Source of the DNA: Sclerotinia nivalis
Taxonomy: Eukaryota; Ascomycota; Leotiomycetes; Helotiales; Sclerotiniaceae
Direction: 5' to 3'
Assembly: GCA_029531795.1 (NCBI GenBank)
Contig: JAPEIS010000014.1
Coordinates: 806,001 to 870,000, forward strand
Length of the DNA: 64,000 bases
Position numbers and translations under genes: made by a program. Below, piece by piece: positions 35,550 through 47,300 of this stretch. How positions within the stretch are numbered: position 1 is the stretch's first letter; every line of letters begins with the position of its first letter. Under the pieces are notes generated by a model, which was not told the DNA's origin, did no database searches, and saw nothing but the letters and a program-made list of their open reading frames with translations.

Positions 35550-36910
35550 ATGGCGACAAATTCCATTAAGTTGCTTACGGGCAATAGCCATCCGCAATTG
35601 GCGAAGTTGGTTGCTGATAGGTCGGTTATTTTCCCTTTCTTGAGGTTGAGTGAGTAGGATGCGATGGATATGGTTATTATGGCGGGGTGTGGGCGGGACG
35701 GGGATGAGAACGCTTGGATTTGTATTTAGGGCTGTGGCGCTTTGGTTGGAGATGTGTTGTCAGAGTGCTGTGGATGCGGATGGAGATGGGAGGAATTATG
35801 CTAATGAGATTCGTTTCGCAGATTGGGTATTGAACTTGCAAAGACTATGAGCTTGAACTATTCAAATCAAGAAACCAGCGTCACAGTAGGAGAGAGTGTC
35901 AGAGATGAAGATGGTTAGTTCTTCTTATCTCTCATCCCATTCCCACACTACGAAAGATTCTAAATATCCCCCTCTAGTATTCATCCTCCAATCCACCGCA
36001 CCCGGCGATATTAACGATGGACTCATGGAACTGCTCATCATGATCAATGCCTGCAAAACCGCATCCGCACGCCGCATTACAGCTGTCATCCCCAACTTCC
36101 CATACGCACGTCAAGACAAGAAAGATAAATCCCGCGCTCCTATCTCTGCGAAACTTATTGCGAACATGTTGCAAACTGCTGGTTGTAATCATGTTATTAC
36201 TATGGATTTACATGCAAGTCAGATTCAAGGGTTCTTCAATGTTCCAGTCGATAATTTGTATGCGGAGCCAAGTACTTTGAGGTGGATCAGAGAAAACTTG
36301 GAGGTTAGCAAGTGTGTGGTTGTTAGTCCGGATGCCGGTGGTGCCAAGAGGTGAGCTATTTTTGCTTTCCTTTTGATTTTATCCGATGATGTACCAGTAG
36401 ATCAGCGGGATGCAGGATGAATAAAGATGATATGGAGTGGGTTTTCCACAATGAATCACAGAAACTAACACTACCTCCAGAGCAACCTCCATAGCCGACC
36501 GTCTTGATCTCGGTTTCGCCCTCATCCACAAAGAGCGCGCCCGCCCTAACGAAGTATCCCGCATGGTCCTCGTCGGTGACGTCGTCGATAAAATTGCTAT
36601 CCTCGTAGACGACATGGCCGATACCTGCGGAACCCTCGTCAAAGCCGCCGAAACAGTCATGGAACACGGCGCCAAAGAAGTCGTTGCCATCGTTACCCAC
36701 GGTATCCTGAGCGGAGCTGCAATCGAAACCTTAAACAAGAGTAAATTGAGTAGAGTAGTCGTTACAAACACAGTACCACTCAGAGGAAAGGAGGAACAGT
36801 GTGGGAGATTGAGGGTTATGGATATTAGTGCTACGTTAGCTGAGGCAATTAGGAGGACGCATAATGGTGAGAGTGTGAGCTTTTTGTTCACGCATGCGCC
36901 TATGGACTAA
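35550..36910 (+). CDS. Ribose-phosphate pyrophosphokinase (PRPP synthetase)
   Basis: Four exons: 35550-35620, 35822-35913, 35978-36350 and 36481-36910 (introns 201, 64 and 130 nt; all phases agree), giving 321 aa, the usual eukaryotic length. It transfers pyrophosphate from ATP to ribose-5-phosphate to make PRPP for purine, pyrimidine, His, Trp and NAD synthesis in the cytosol. Visible landmarks are [18 protein letters not shown] at the N-terminus, the [20 protein letters not shown] flexible-loop/ATP region, the metal and Rib-5-P segment [13 protein letters not shown], and the PRPP-binding loop [13 protein letters not shown]. It has no large insertion, unlike yeast Prs1/Prs5, so it is probably one of the catalytic subunits of a hetero-oligomer. 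The donor of intron 1 (GTCGGT) is non-consensus, but the protein join ([11 protein letters not shown]) is canonical. Confidence 0.95.
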
Positions 36911-37667
36911 GAGGGGCGCTCGAGTTATCGGGGAGGAGTGAGGTGGATAAAAAGTTTCTGGGTTAAGTTCAGAGTTCGATTGGTAGGTAGATCGGGTTGG
37001 GAATTGCAACAACGATGATTTTTGTACTTAGACATCCGTTTGCAGGGGGGAATGGAAAACCGACATAAGGAAAGCCCTTCCATATATACGTAGGTACGCA
37101 GGAATAAAAAAAGAATTGGATTAAAATCGCCTTCTTGTGTGTTATATGTGCTTTGTCGAATGAGAAAGGAGATGGATGATATGTAAGCTATCTGGGTTAC
37201 CGCACTGTGCTTTTGCGTGCTTGGTAAACCTAACGTAAAAGATTTGATAAGGGCAGGGTGAGAGGATGGAGAATATTGGGTACATTGTAGAATATGCACT
37301 TTGGGGGGGGCCGCTTACGGCGTGTGTACAAGGGAAGTAAGGAGATATTAGGGTGGGGAGGGGGGAGGGGGGAGGTTGGAAGAGGACTATGGGAAGGAAA
37401 GAAACTCCAAGGGAGCCGAGAAGTAAGATTTTAGTAAAGAGAACCACCAACTGCATTTTCAATATTTAGGGCACATCAAAACATATTAATAGCACATCAT
37501 TGCATTCCAGAAACGCCTTCCTAAGTAGTAATATGCAGTCCATTTTAAATTGGTATCTAGCATCCTGGTATAATGCTTTTTTGTGATACACCTCTTGAAC
37601 CCGGCTGAGGATTCATTCCACACGCCAATCATCCATAAAGACTACTATTTTACCCAACACATACCCT
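36911..37667. other. Convergent 3' region PRPP synthetase / eS6
   Basis: 757 bp with a G-run-rich patch (37305-37375, GGGGGGAGGGG-like). Both flanking genes end here. No gene seen. Confidence 0.55.
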
Positions 37668-38744
37668 CTACTTACGCATAGAAGAAGCTCTGCGCTTGCG
37701 GGCATCAACCTTGGCGTTCTTGACCTCAGAGACACGTTTGGCGAGGATAGCAGCGTACTCGTTCTGGAAAAAGTTATTAGTTGGTGCATCCTGGAGAAAG
37801 AGCAACAGAGAAACTTACGGCAGCTTCCTTGGTACGCTCAGAGTTACGACGCTTGAGTGCGAGTCTATGACGCTTGTGTTGGAGACGTTGTGGGGTGACC
37901 AAACGTTGGATCTTTGGTGCCTTGGTGTAGACCTTCTTGCCCTCACCCTTTGGTTGAACCTCACGACGGATAACGAATTTACGGACCTAACCCAAATTTA
38001 TCAGCATTTCGCTTTGGATTTACTTCTCACACTCTATCCTCAAGCACCAGCACGAAGCGGTTGAGAGAGATAGGCGATAGAATGATGTAGGGAAAACGTA
38101 CATCATCCTCCTTGGTGAGCCCAAAGAACTTTCTAATCTTGGTGGCACGCTTGGGACCCAATCTCTTTGGGTGGACAACGTCGGTGACACCTGGAATGTC
38201 ACTCTCTCCTTGCTTGACAATGCTCAAAGCAAGAACGGACAAATCCATAGCGACGATGCATCCACGGACGGATTTACGCTTGCGCTCACCAGTTCGGCGT
38301 GGGCGGTAGCAAGAGTGACCCTCGGAAAGGAGAAGGCGGACACGGGTTGGGTGCATAACACCTTGCTTCATTGGGAAACCTTGCTTGTCGTTACCACCGG
38401 TAATCTTGAAGATGTATCCCTTGAACTCGTCTCCGACGGAGTCTCCTGGAACCTCAGCGCCCATTCTGTCGAGAAATTATTAGATTTTGTTGTTGTATTT
38501 GATTTCGCGAAATATATACCTCTTGTCCATGAAGACACGGAGCTTGCGCTCGTCTTCAATATCGATGAGCTTTTGACTGCCATTGGCAGGCTGTAGAGTA
38601 CTTTTGTCAGTCCGATTTCTTTGGTCGTGTGTTTTTGGATGGATCGAAACGTACGAATGAAATGTTCTATCAAAATAAGTTAGCAGATAGTCAATTAATC
38701 AGTTCCAAAGCGATAAGATACATACCAACTTCATCTTGACGGTG
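37668..38744 (-). CDS. RPS6: 40S ribosomal protein eS6 (RPS6)
   Basis: Six exons on the minus strand: 38744-38736 (9 nt), 38666-38655 (12 nt), 38590-38520, 38465-38102, 37986-37819 and 37763-37668, with introns of 69, 64, 54, 115 and 55 nt. All phases agree and give 239 aa, close to yeast Rps6 (236). The start [25 protein letters not shown] matches the family, as do [47 protein letters not shown] and [19 protein letters not shown]. The end [10 protein letters not shown] keeps the serines phosphorylated by S6 kinase-type (Ypk3/TOR) signalling. eS6 sits on the right foot of the 40S subunit. The tiny first two coding exons are typical of intron-rich ribosomal protein genes. Confidence 0.96.
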
Positions 38745-39052
38745 GTAAATGGTCAAGTGGTCGAGGTTGTCGTCGATAATTTGTCGCTGAGAGGAATGAA
38801 GTCTTCTAGATTTTTGCAAAGTTGGAAATTCTCAGTGCGATACGCTAGTGTTCTTAGCGCGAAAAGTCCAATGTGGAGCAACAACCGAGATCATGTGAGA
38901 AATTTAAGAATCGGATCGGTCAAACATTCTGCCATATCTCTATCAATACACTGTAGAAACTCGCAGATTTTGTGTTTACTTAACTTTGTTGCATGTAATG
39001 AACCACTTTTGAGATTCAGAATATATAGATTATTACTTCAAAATCCCCAATC
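38745..39052. other. Short divergent promoter eS6 / CTF8
   Basis: 308 bp separate the two divergent start codons, so eS6 and Ctf8 must share a compact promoter region. It is AT-rich; no clear motif was recognised. Confidence 0.5.
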
Positions 39053-39553
39053 ATGATACCACTTCACACTAGCGTCGAACGCCCAGTCACAACCATAAAA
39101 AATCCTCTACCGAAGCTTCTCCAAACGCCATCTGGATTGGCTCTGTTAGAGCTTCAAGGAACGATCAACCTTCCAGAGCCGGACATTGAGGATGATGAGC
39201 TGGCCAGAATTCCAGAGTTTTCAGCGGAAAGTCTTCAGACTCCAATTGGTCGCCTCATCTTTCCAGAATATGATTCGGCAAATCCAGATAATACCAAGTG
39301 GATGAAGCGCGTTTACCTCTACGTAGGAAAGCATCAAAGGCTGACGGGAGAAGTCAAGAAGCTTCCAAAGGCTTACGCAGTTATTAGAAAGAAGGAGACC
39401 GGGCTAACTTCTCAAACGAATGGCGATGTTCCAATGCAAGGTGTTGAGTCAGATGCTGGGGACGAATTGGAAATTGTGGAAATTGTGAAGTGGAAGATCT
39501 TATTCTCGACAAGACCCGAACCAGTAGGAGCTCTGGTTACTGGTGCCACTTGA
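39053..39553 (+). CDS. CTF8: Chromosome transmission fidelity protein 8 (Ctf8)
   Basis: A single-exon 166-aa protein. The family core is visible: LALLELQGTINLPEP near residues 29-43, TPIGRLIFPEY near 63-73, WMKRVYLYVGKHQRLTGEVKKLPKAYAVI near 83-111, and a C-terminal EIVEIVKWKILFSTRPEP. Ctf8 binds Dcc1 and the Ctf18 C-terminus to form the alternative clamp loader Ctf18-RFC, which loads PCNA and supports sister-chromatid cohesion. A Gly/Asp-rich linker (about 118-138) interrupts the last strand, as is common in fungal copies. The ATG at 39053 is the first in frame. Confidence 0.9.
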   Translation: MIPLHTSVERPVTTIKNPLPKLLQTPSGLALLELQGTINLPEPDIEDDELARIPEFSAESLQTPIGRLIFPEYDSANPDNTKWMKRVYLYVGKHQRLTGEVKKLPKAYAVIRKKETGLTSQTNGDVPMQGVESDAGDELEIVEIVKWKILFSTRPEPVGALVTGAT

Positions 39554-40434
39554 AATTCGGAGCATTAATTGTTCATTGAGGAGAAGGAAGCAAGGGAAGC
39601 AACGTTTACTTCTCTAATAGCCATGACTACGTACAATGGTTGTTGAATAGGACATGTGCTCGAGTTCTCTCATGCCGTGGACTTCTCTCTCCCGCAATTA
39701 TTGTTCAACGTTAGATTGATCTTGGTATTCTGTGGTACATTGTCACCGACATAGAATCCCGCGAGTTAATCATGTCTTCCGCCGAGCTCTTGCAATATTG
39801 TCTCATGAGGAAATATATGATGAAAGGACAGGCGCGTCCGTGAGCATTTCGACTTTGGTCTTACTGGATTTAGCAGCTGTTTGAAATTGCTGCATTCAGA
39901 GCTATGGATGGCCTGGAATGATATGGAATTGTTCTGGGGATAACAGCATTGTTCGATCCATTGTCAGGTTATACGTGAAACAGGGTCCAGTGAATAATGG
40001 AAGAGATACTTTTCGAGTCCGCTTCGCATCCTGAGGCCTTGATATGGACACTGAAGCTTCGGCCACGCTCACAAGGACTTTTTTGAAGAAAGTATTGAAT
40101 GTGATTCAGAAACAAATTGCTGGAAGCAACATATCAGCTGGTACTGAGCAATAAGAATTTGGCAGAAATTATAGAATCTCGAATCACAATTATTCACATG
40201 AGCATCCATTGGATTCCATTTAGTTGAGCTATTTCAAGGCTTTCATTCTCCTTACTTTTCCTTACTTTCAACCTCCAACTCAACTTCCAACTTCCAACTC
40301 AGCCTCCAACTCAACCCAACCTCCAACCCGACCGCCAACTTCACCTTCAACTCAAACATCTCTTCAAACCCAAACCATCAAAAATACAAATCAATCAAAT
40401 CGACAACGCAGCAGTACTTCAGAAACACCTCAAT
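39554..40434. other. Intergenic gap with CCAACT-type imperfect repeats
   Basis: About 880 bp. 40266-40345 is an imperfect array of CAACTTCCAACT / CAACCTCCAACT motifs immediately upstream of the next ATG. The rest is unremarkable; a GTTCGATCC B-box-like string at about 39952 has no matching A box or cloverleaf. Confidence 0.5.
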
Positions 40435-41112
40435 ATGAAACCCATCTTCTTCATGCATCCTACACTTTTCCTATCCCTTCTTATGGGTGTCGGCCTATGT
40501 GTTGCACATAATTTCATGGAATCCAAAGCCGAAATTCTTACAACTCACCTCGAAAAATCCTCCATTACAACAATATCAACCCACCTCCTCCTCAGCATCC
40601 AGAACATCGCTCTTCTAGCTACTCTCTCAGCACTTGGTATCTACACACCAGCTCTTATCGGTATCGGCATCATGACTAGTAATGTACAGGCATCCGCTTT
40701 GTCTGACTCAGGTGGTTTGAACTCGTCACCATCATGGAAGTCAAGCCCGCTCGATACCAGACGGAGACGAAGAGTACACCCTAGAGATATCTCTGCTGCA
40801 GCCCCTTGTACCGAAAATGAAAACTCCTACCATGTGGCTGAAGTTCTGATCAGGAAGCTTGAAAAACTTGGCGGACAGGTAAATGGAAAGTATCCCAGAT
40901 TCGAGAGCCCGGGACATCTGCCAAAATTTGCTGCTTTGGGTAGAGAAAACAAAAAGAAAGATGGATCAACAGACATTGAGTCACATGATTCATACACAAA
41001 TTTGAATGATAAAATACCCTTTCAAAAGTCAGGTCTGCATACCAAACCTTCCGATTTTAATACCGCTAGTACTAATGTGCTATACTGCAGATCTCAAAAT
41101 CAGGCAAAATGA
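40435..41112 (+). CDS. Orphan protein with two N-terminal hydrophobic segments (225 aa)
   Basis: A single ATG-initiated frame. Residues 3-24 (FLSLLMGVGLCVA) look like a signal peptide or first membrane helix. A second hydrophobic run at about 50-80 (LLATLSALGIYTPALIGIGIM) would be a transmembrane helix. The remainder is hydrophilic, with a basic RRRRR cluster near residue 108, a single downstream Cys, and Lys/Ser-rich sequence. It could be a small membrane protein or a rapidly evolving secreted protein. I do not recognise it. The upstream CT-rich leader supports plus-strand transcription. A diverged copy of its 3' end follows 200 bp downstream. Confidence 0.5.
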   Translation: MKPIFFMHPTLFLSLLMGVGLCVAHNFMESKAEILTTHLEKSSITTISTHLLLSIQNIALLATLSALGIYTPALIGIGIMTSNVQASALSDSGGLNSSPSWKSSPLDTRRRRRVHPRDISAAAPCTENENSYHVAEVLIRKLEKLGGQVNGKYPRFESPGHLPKFAALGRENKKKDGSTDIESHDSYTNLNDKIPFQKSGLHTKPSDFNTASTNVLYCRSQNQAK

Positions 41113-41360
41113 CAATACTATTCAAACTAAAGCGGTCCCCCTTATCTCTAGAGGTTCGTAAGAAAGTTTCATACATGGGTGTTTTCTCCTAGCGGAAAAG
41201 TGGGATAGAGATGTATACGATTGTGTATAGGTACAATGCTCAAAGATCCGGCGATTTGAACCACCTAATACTGATACGTGCCATACTATAGATATGAAAA
41301 CCCGCCAAAATGATAATAAACTCCAGTCTAGATCACTTGTTCCTAGAAGCCGCTGGCAAG
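41045..41360 (+). repeat. Diverged 200-bp direct duplication
   Basis: The end of the orphan gene (from CCGATTTTAATACC at about 41051 through GCAAAATGACAATA) reappears in degenerate form 200 bp later (GCGATTTGAACC at about 41251 through CCAAAATGATAATA). By eye about two thirds of bases match over roughly 70-100 bp. This suggests an old tandem duplication that the gene no longer uses. Confidence 0.5.
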
Positions 41361-42019
41361 ATTTCATCCATTTGTGCTGGGGCCTAGGGACACATTATGA
41401 CCCTGTCGCAAATGATTGTGGCAGCGAATGATACTACTACCCATCCAGGATGGGTATAACGGTTTGGATATTTGTGGACGGCTTGCTTAGTGATCAGTTT
41501 GGGTATGGGAACAACTGGGGAGGTTTTACGGTATGGTGGTACTGCTGGACAGCGACAGGGGCATGAACTTGATAATATAGATACGATGTTTCTAGCATGG
41601 AGCTGAAGGCATATATATTTTACGCTCGGTGTTTGATCTGGTTGACTGGAACTTAGGCCGCAATATATCCTATATTTCAACATAATTACAAGCTCCATAC
41701 GACTGACTTTTTAAATGCTCAACATGGCATTGGATATTGAAATGAATGGATCTATTATACTCTTGATTTGTGGTTGCTGATCATGACACAGTCCTACTTC
41801 TACCTTCACTAGGTTCTCGTCTAAAGACTTTTCCACATGATACGGTAATTTTCCACATGATACGGTACTTTCTCACCAGATTGCTATTTGTTGGATCAAT
41901 TCACGACAAATGGTACGCCACATTTCGGGTTTGGATTTAAGTCGCATCATTACGTCCCACAAGATCCAGAAGTTTACACCACAAAATTATCTTCTTGACC
42001 AAACCATCACGACCTTCAA
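41113..42019. other. Intergenic gap
   Basis: About 900 bp. It contains the second, decayed copy of the 200-bp duplication and a short direct repeat TTTTCCACATGATACGGTA at 41829 and 41849. No other gene seen. Confidence 0.5.
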
Positions 42020-43123
42020 ATGGGCGGAATACCCAGTCAAAATATGGCCACTACAAGCCTTTCTACTGGTACAACGGGAAATGCAATCAATATTCAAAGC
42101 ACAGCGCAGCAACATCCTCCAGCTAAAAATTTCCATCGTTTTTGCGACTTCCCAGCAGAGGTTCGCTGTATGGTATGGAAGTATCACACAGAAAACGAAG
42201 AAGACTTTGGAAAACCTCGCACCCTCACCATCATAGCCAAATATACCGGGAAAAATCCCGCAAAAAATCATCGCTGCACTTACGTTTCGCAGCTATGCCA
42301 TCGTATGGCTCTCACGGCAACTGCGAATACTCATGCCTTTGACAAGAAAGCAACTTTCCCATGGACTGCACAGCCTGCTCAATCTTGCAAAATGCCAGCT
42401 TCGTTGTATATCAACCGAGAATCTATATATGTTGGCGAGAGAACGTACTCGAAAAGCCATTTCCTCATGTCGATTTTCGGAGATGGAATGCCGGTTTATT
42501 TTCGTGAGGATGTTGATAAACTTCATTTTTCGGATTGGTTTACGTTCAATACTTTTTGTTTGCAATTCGCGTTTGTTCAAACCAAGAAGACATCGATCAC
42601 AGCTGCCATCCACGCAAATCGTCGAATCGCAATTCCTATCGATGAGCCAGATCTTCCGTTACATCTTCGATGTCTTGTTTGCTCACACAACAATCGGGGT
42701 TGGAACCGTGCATCTCCATGTTTTGACTGTCAAGATCGGAACCCAAGAGAGCGTCTCGATGATTACATCAAACATCTTGCTATAGGAACAGAATCATCCG
42801 GTCTATGCGAACGCATCAATGACGAGCAATTCGTAATCAAACAAACAGAAAGAATGCAGAAACTTCGAAAGAAGGCCGTGGAGTATATGAGTTGAAGTTT
42901 TAACAGGCTTGATACTTTGGTGTTGGGAATGAATAGTCATATGTTTTCTGCTGTGATATATCGTGAAAGACGAAGATGTGGATGGGCTGAGGATCCGTGG
43001 CAATTCAGAGAGGATATTGAGAAGTGTTTGACAAAGAAAGGACTTGAGGAGGTAGAATTTCTGCCAAGGAAATTGTTTGTTGAGAGATTTGGGGAGTGGA
43101 ATCCGAAGTCAAGGCTCCGGTAG
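42020..43123 (+). pseudogene. 2EXR-type protein gene interrupted by an in-frame TGA
   Basis: The first open part (42020-42895, 291 aa) starts at an ATG and has FHRFCDFPAEVRCMVWKYH near residues 38-56. This resembles the F-x-x-F-x-x-L-P-x-E-[LV]-R-x-x-[IV]-W signature of fungal 2EXR/F-box-like proteins, which are large, poorly understood accessory families. Two Cys pairs (CLVC, CFDC) lie near residues 222-239. A TGA at 42893-42895 stops it, but the same frame then stays open for 75 more codons to 43123 (LGMNSHMFSAVIYRERRR...FGEWNPKSRLR), with coding-like composition. No intron that removes the TGA keeps phase. Alternatives are that the 291-aa form is functional, or that the strain carries a nonsense allele. 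Confidence 0.6.
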
Positions 43124-44339
43124 GGGGTACTGGGAGCCATGGATGATGACGGGTTCACCAGGAAACCAATTCTGTAACGCTTTGATTCTCGTATGTAAAG
43201 CAAATCCTCACTCTAATATTTTCTAGCCTCAATCAACAAGCCAAAATTGACCTTGCTGGGTTTTGAAGAAATTTTTGCAGTCACCGATTGATGCTTCAAA
43301 CACAAGAAGTTTGTCATCCTATGTATTGAGAATTCCAAACAAAAGCCCAATCTTTTGGACAGTCGTTCAATCTCATTATTCAACTCTAACTCACACCCTC
43401 CACCGACCATTTGTCCAGCTTTAACTTTGAATTTTTGCTCCATCCACATCTTTTAAAAAGAGGCCCCCTGAGGTAAGATTCATTTATATCGTGCATTTTA
43501 TAAAGTTATGGAGCTGCTCGAGGGAATTTCGGGAGTATTCTCAACAAATTCCGACTTATAGAGCTCACTAAGTGAATGCATCCATCTTTACTGTTACACT
43601 TTACATTCCAACAAGTTAAGACATATTGATTTGAATTCTTATAATCAGTCTAATAGCACATAGCACCTAGCATCCAATACAACGTTTCATCACTGAAATC
43701 TACCTCGCATAACCGATTGCCAGACCACTAGTTGCGATATTTGCCCCTAACATCCTTTTTGTTTTCACTTACATTTATCACATCACCAAAAGTTTTTAGC
43801 CAAATCCACACTTCAACATCCAAGTTTCACATCTGCACTAACACTGGCGATATACCATCGCTGCTGTCAATCAGCGACTGACTAATCCACCATGTCTAAC
43901 GTTGTTGCATATATTGTTTTCATGGTAATGATCTGGTTGGAATTTGACTCCTGAGTATGATCGCACTCATCCAGGTGATTTGACAGCCTGGCTTGTCTTC
44001 CAAGGTTTACAAAACCATGCTAGATATTTTGCCTAACTAGGCTTGAGGTAGAAGGTCGGAGAAGAGTAGTCAAATTCCTCGTAGTCTCCCTAATAGGTGA
44101 GCCGTAGTGATCGAGTCTAAGGTGGTGTCGGTAGGCACGTATATGGGGAGGGTGAAGCTTCAATAGTACTCGTAAGTTATTCGTATTGATTTTGCTTAAA
44201 GAACTAGAACTATGGAAACGTCGAATTATATAAAGCTCGATCGAAGTACTAACGTCAACGCTAGTGAATTCATATGATAAATATCCCGACAGGTGGCTTT
44301 TCTCCGGATCCGTAACCCCAAGGTCGTATATCATGGTAT
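43124..44339. other. Intergenic gap downstream of the NLR pseudogene
   Basis: 1.2 kb. A minus-strand frame at 44020-44355 may be a further decayed 3' remnant of the NLR, but shows no ankyrin signature. Nothing else recognised. Confidence 0.45.
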
Positions 44340-47300
44340 TATGGCTGACTGACATGTATATCCTGTCACAACTTGAACTGCAGCATCAAGGTTACTTTCC
44401 TTCATCATCGCCTCCATCAACAAATTAACGATCTCTAATTGCGAACGCCTAGTTCTCAACTCTCAAGTGAAATCCAAAACCGTCTTTCCTTCGAAAATTT
44501 TGCTTGGAGATCCACACCAGCATCGATGAGAACTTGTACACTATCCCCACAGCCAAGCTTCACGGCTTTATGCAATGCAATGCAGTTTCCCCATTCTTGT
44601 CTTTGGCTTGGATGTTAGCCCCAGCCTTTATCACAACTTTCATACCAGAAGGATGTAAGGTGGAATACATGAGAACTATTAACATCCGCACTATGACAAG
44701 TAAGTTACTCGGCAATGATGGCATTATCCTGTGGACTGAGCTGGTGACACGAATTAGTGCCATACCCGAGTAAGCATTCGTGCTAGCGTCGACTTTTGCT
44801 TCTGCTGCTAGCGATTTTTTTACATCATCAGTGTTTCCAGATGTCGCTGCCATGGACAGGGCAGCATTATCGCCAAACCCGTTTGCATCGACATCCACCT
44901 CCTTTTCTATTAATAAATCTATGATTTCTGGAAGGTTTACCACGATTGATTTCATCAATGGGGGCAACTTTAATCCGTCTGGTGCGTTTAAATCGGCTCC
45001 AGCGTCTATCAGAGCTCTGATAACTCCTTCATGGCGGCTACCGATGGCCAAATGGAGTGCCGTTTTATGGAAATTCTCTTCAAGCGGAATCTCAATCAAA
45101 GAGGGCTCAGCAGAAACAAGCTGTTTCACGATCTCAGTATAACCTCCCAATGAAGCCTTGTGAAGTGAATTTTCTCCGCGAAAATCTTTAGCAAAAAGGT
45201 TTGCCTTGGAGGCGACGAGCACTAAAACTACAGAGGAGTGGCCCATTTCTGCTGCCATCAATAGAGGTGTGAAACCCTTGGAGCAGGTTGCCTCAATGTC
45301 TGCCCCTGACTTGAGCATTATGCCGATGATGGTTGGTAGTCCAAAAATGGCAGCGGCTACGATTGGAGGAGGAAATTCAATCGTGTGCCGTATGCTGAAA
45401 GCCTCCATAGCCACAGACGCGCCATTTACTATTATTCTTTGGTTGAGAAAATGCAGAATATCGTCCGTAAGTTCTATTTCCGCCGTACCTTGAGCATGTG
45501 CACCTAAGTACTGGCTTGCATACGACAACAAAGCGTACTACCTAAGCCGAGTTCTCATGACTTTGCGATCCGGATTTTCAGGTTCCTTTAGATCATCCAA
45601 AGACAGATATCTGATGCAAGCCCGAGTGATCAAGACATCAGCATCGGCAAAGAACTTTGAGCGATGACGCTCAAAGTATTCTTGAAGAGTAGAGTGACAT
45701 AGACGGATAATACCACTCTCTGGGTCAACTACCACGAGGCCGGCACAGACTGTTAGGAGCAAGTCTTGGTCGTAAAAGTCATCTTCATCTAATTCGTCCT
45801 CATCAGGATCGAGTTCCATGATGGCCATGGCATGCTGGAGCTCGCGCACAGTCAAGGGTCTCTTTGCACAAGAAAGCCACATTAAGATGTTCATAGCCAA
45901 GTTTTTACGATTTGCGTCTTGTCCTTCCATAATTCTCTTCATGGCATCATCATAGGAGCTGTCTAGGACATTTGGCAGGCCAGTCAATGCTTTTTTAACA
46001 CGACTGATCCTAAGTTCTGAAGCAATAGCTTCCATGTGCAAATGGGCAAGAAGGAACCTAACCAAAAAATCAGTATACGACATGGAGATGGGGTGTCCTA
46101 CTTAACGAACATTCCATGAGCCTTCTCCGCAATTTTCCTTACAATCGTCTTCCGTAGGGTCGGATCCTTCTTGCAAAATTTGAGGATGTTCTCCTCCGTA
46201 TCTATGCGAGCTTCCAGGTACGCTCGCACATCATGATCGCTAGCTCGAATTTCGAGATGTGAACAATCAGACAACTTATCTTCAATATCCCCCAGACGAC
46301 GCGACGTAAGGAGGAGGTTTATATTTGAAGGCAGATTCCGTAGTTCGCGAATCAGATTTGACCTTGTTTTCTTGGTTTCCTCACATTCGTCCAAGGCATC
46401 AACGACTATATACAAACGGGGGAACTCAGATGTCAATAAATGGAGTAGGTGGATAGCCTCAGCGCTAGTCAGTTTTGTTCCCATAGAACTATGTTTGTGA
46501 TATAAGTCAAGAACATAGTCTGGAATTACGTATAGTTGTCGGACAAGCTGCTGTATAATGCTAGCGAGATATTCGGCGATAGTTGTTTTCTCTGCGTAGT
46601 TACAATAGATGAATGCCACGCCGACATTCGAGGCTGAAAACTTTGTTTCCAAATTGTCGACAATGGCGGAAGCAAGGACTGTTTTGCCCGCTCCGGGTGA
46701 GCCTGAGCACCACAGTAATCTATCTTTTCCATCTAGCCAATCTTGATATTTTTGGCTTTCAAAGAGCCATTCGCCGGTACCCTCGTGTCTTCGACTCAGT
46801 ATTTCGCGTTGCTTAGAGTGGCAGTCAATTGTAGACAGCCATTTCAGGACTTGGATACTTTCTTTGTCCATTTGTTGAGTAATGATAGCATCTAACCCGC
46901 TACTAATCGTTGTAACTTTTTTCGAAATATCAGCAACTCTCCCCGCCGTGGTCGAGACCGTGGACCTAACTAATCATTAGCATTGCTTGAGTTCTTGTGG
47001 ACTCGAGGCATACAAATTTAAAATATCCAATGTAAGGACCAGATTACTCCTCACGTGTTCGATGTTCTCTTGTAATCTCATTAATGTACTCTTCCTGAAT
47101 GGATAAAGAATTCTTCTTCCCTGTTCCGTCATCCTGTCCCTAAATCCATTGTTATCATGGCTGTTCGTTGCCATCAAATTATTTTTGTCTACCACCGAAG
47201 GTTTGCAAATCATGACCTTATTTAATTCATCTCGCAATTCTGCGATACTGTCTTCGCAGTCCAAAACCTTAGACTCCACAGTTTTTACCATTGCCTTATC

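Noticed and set aside
39945..39965. GTTCGATCC B-box-like string suggesting a tRNA gene
   Set aside because: No A box at the right distance and no cloverleaf can be drawn.
44504..45493. Several plus-strand frames within the NLR locus
   Set aside because: Antisense shadows of the ankyrin-coding strand.
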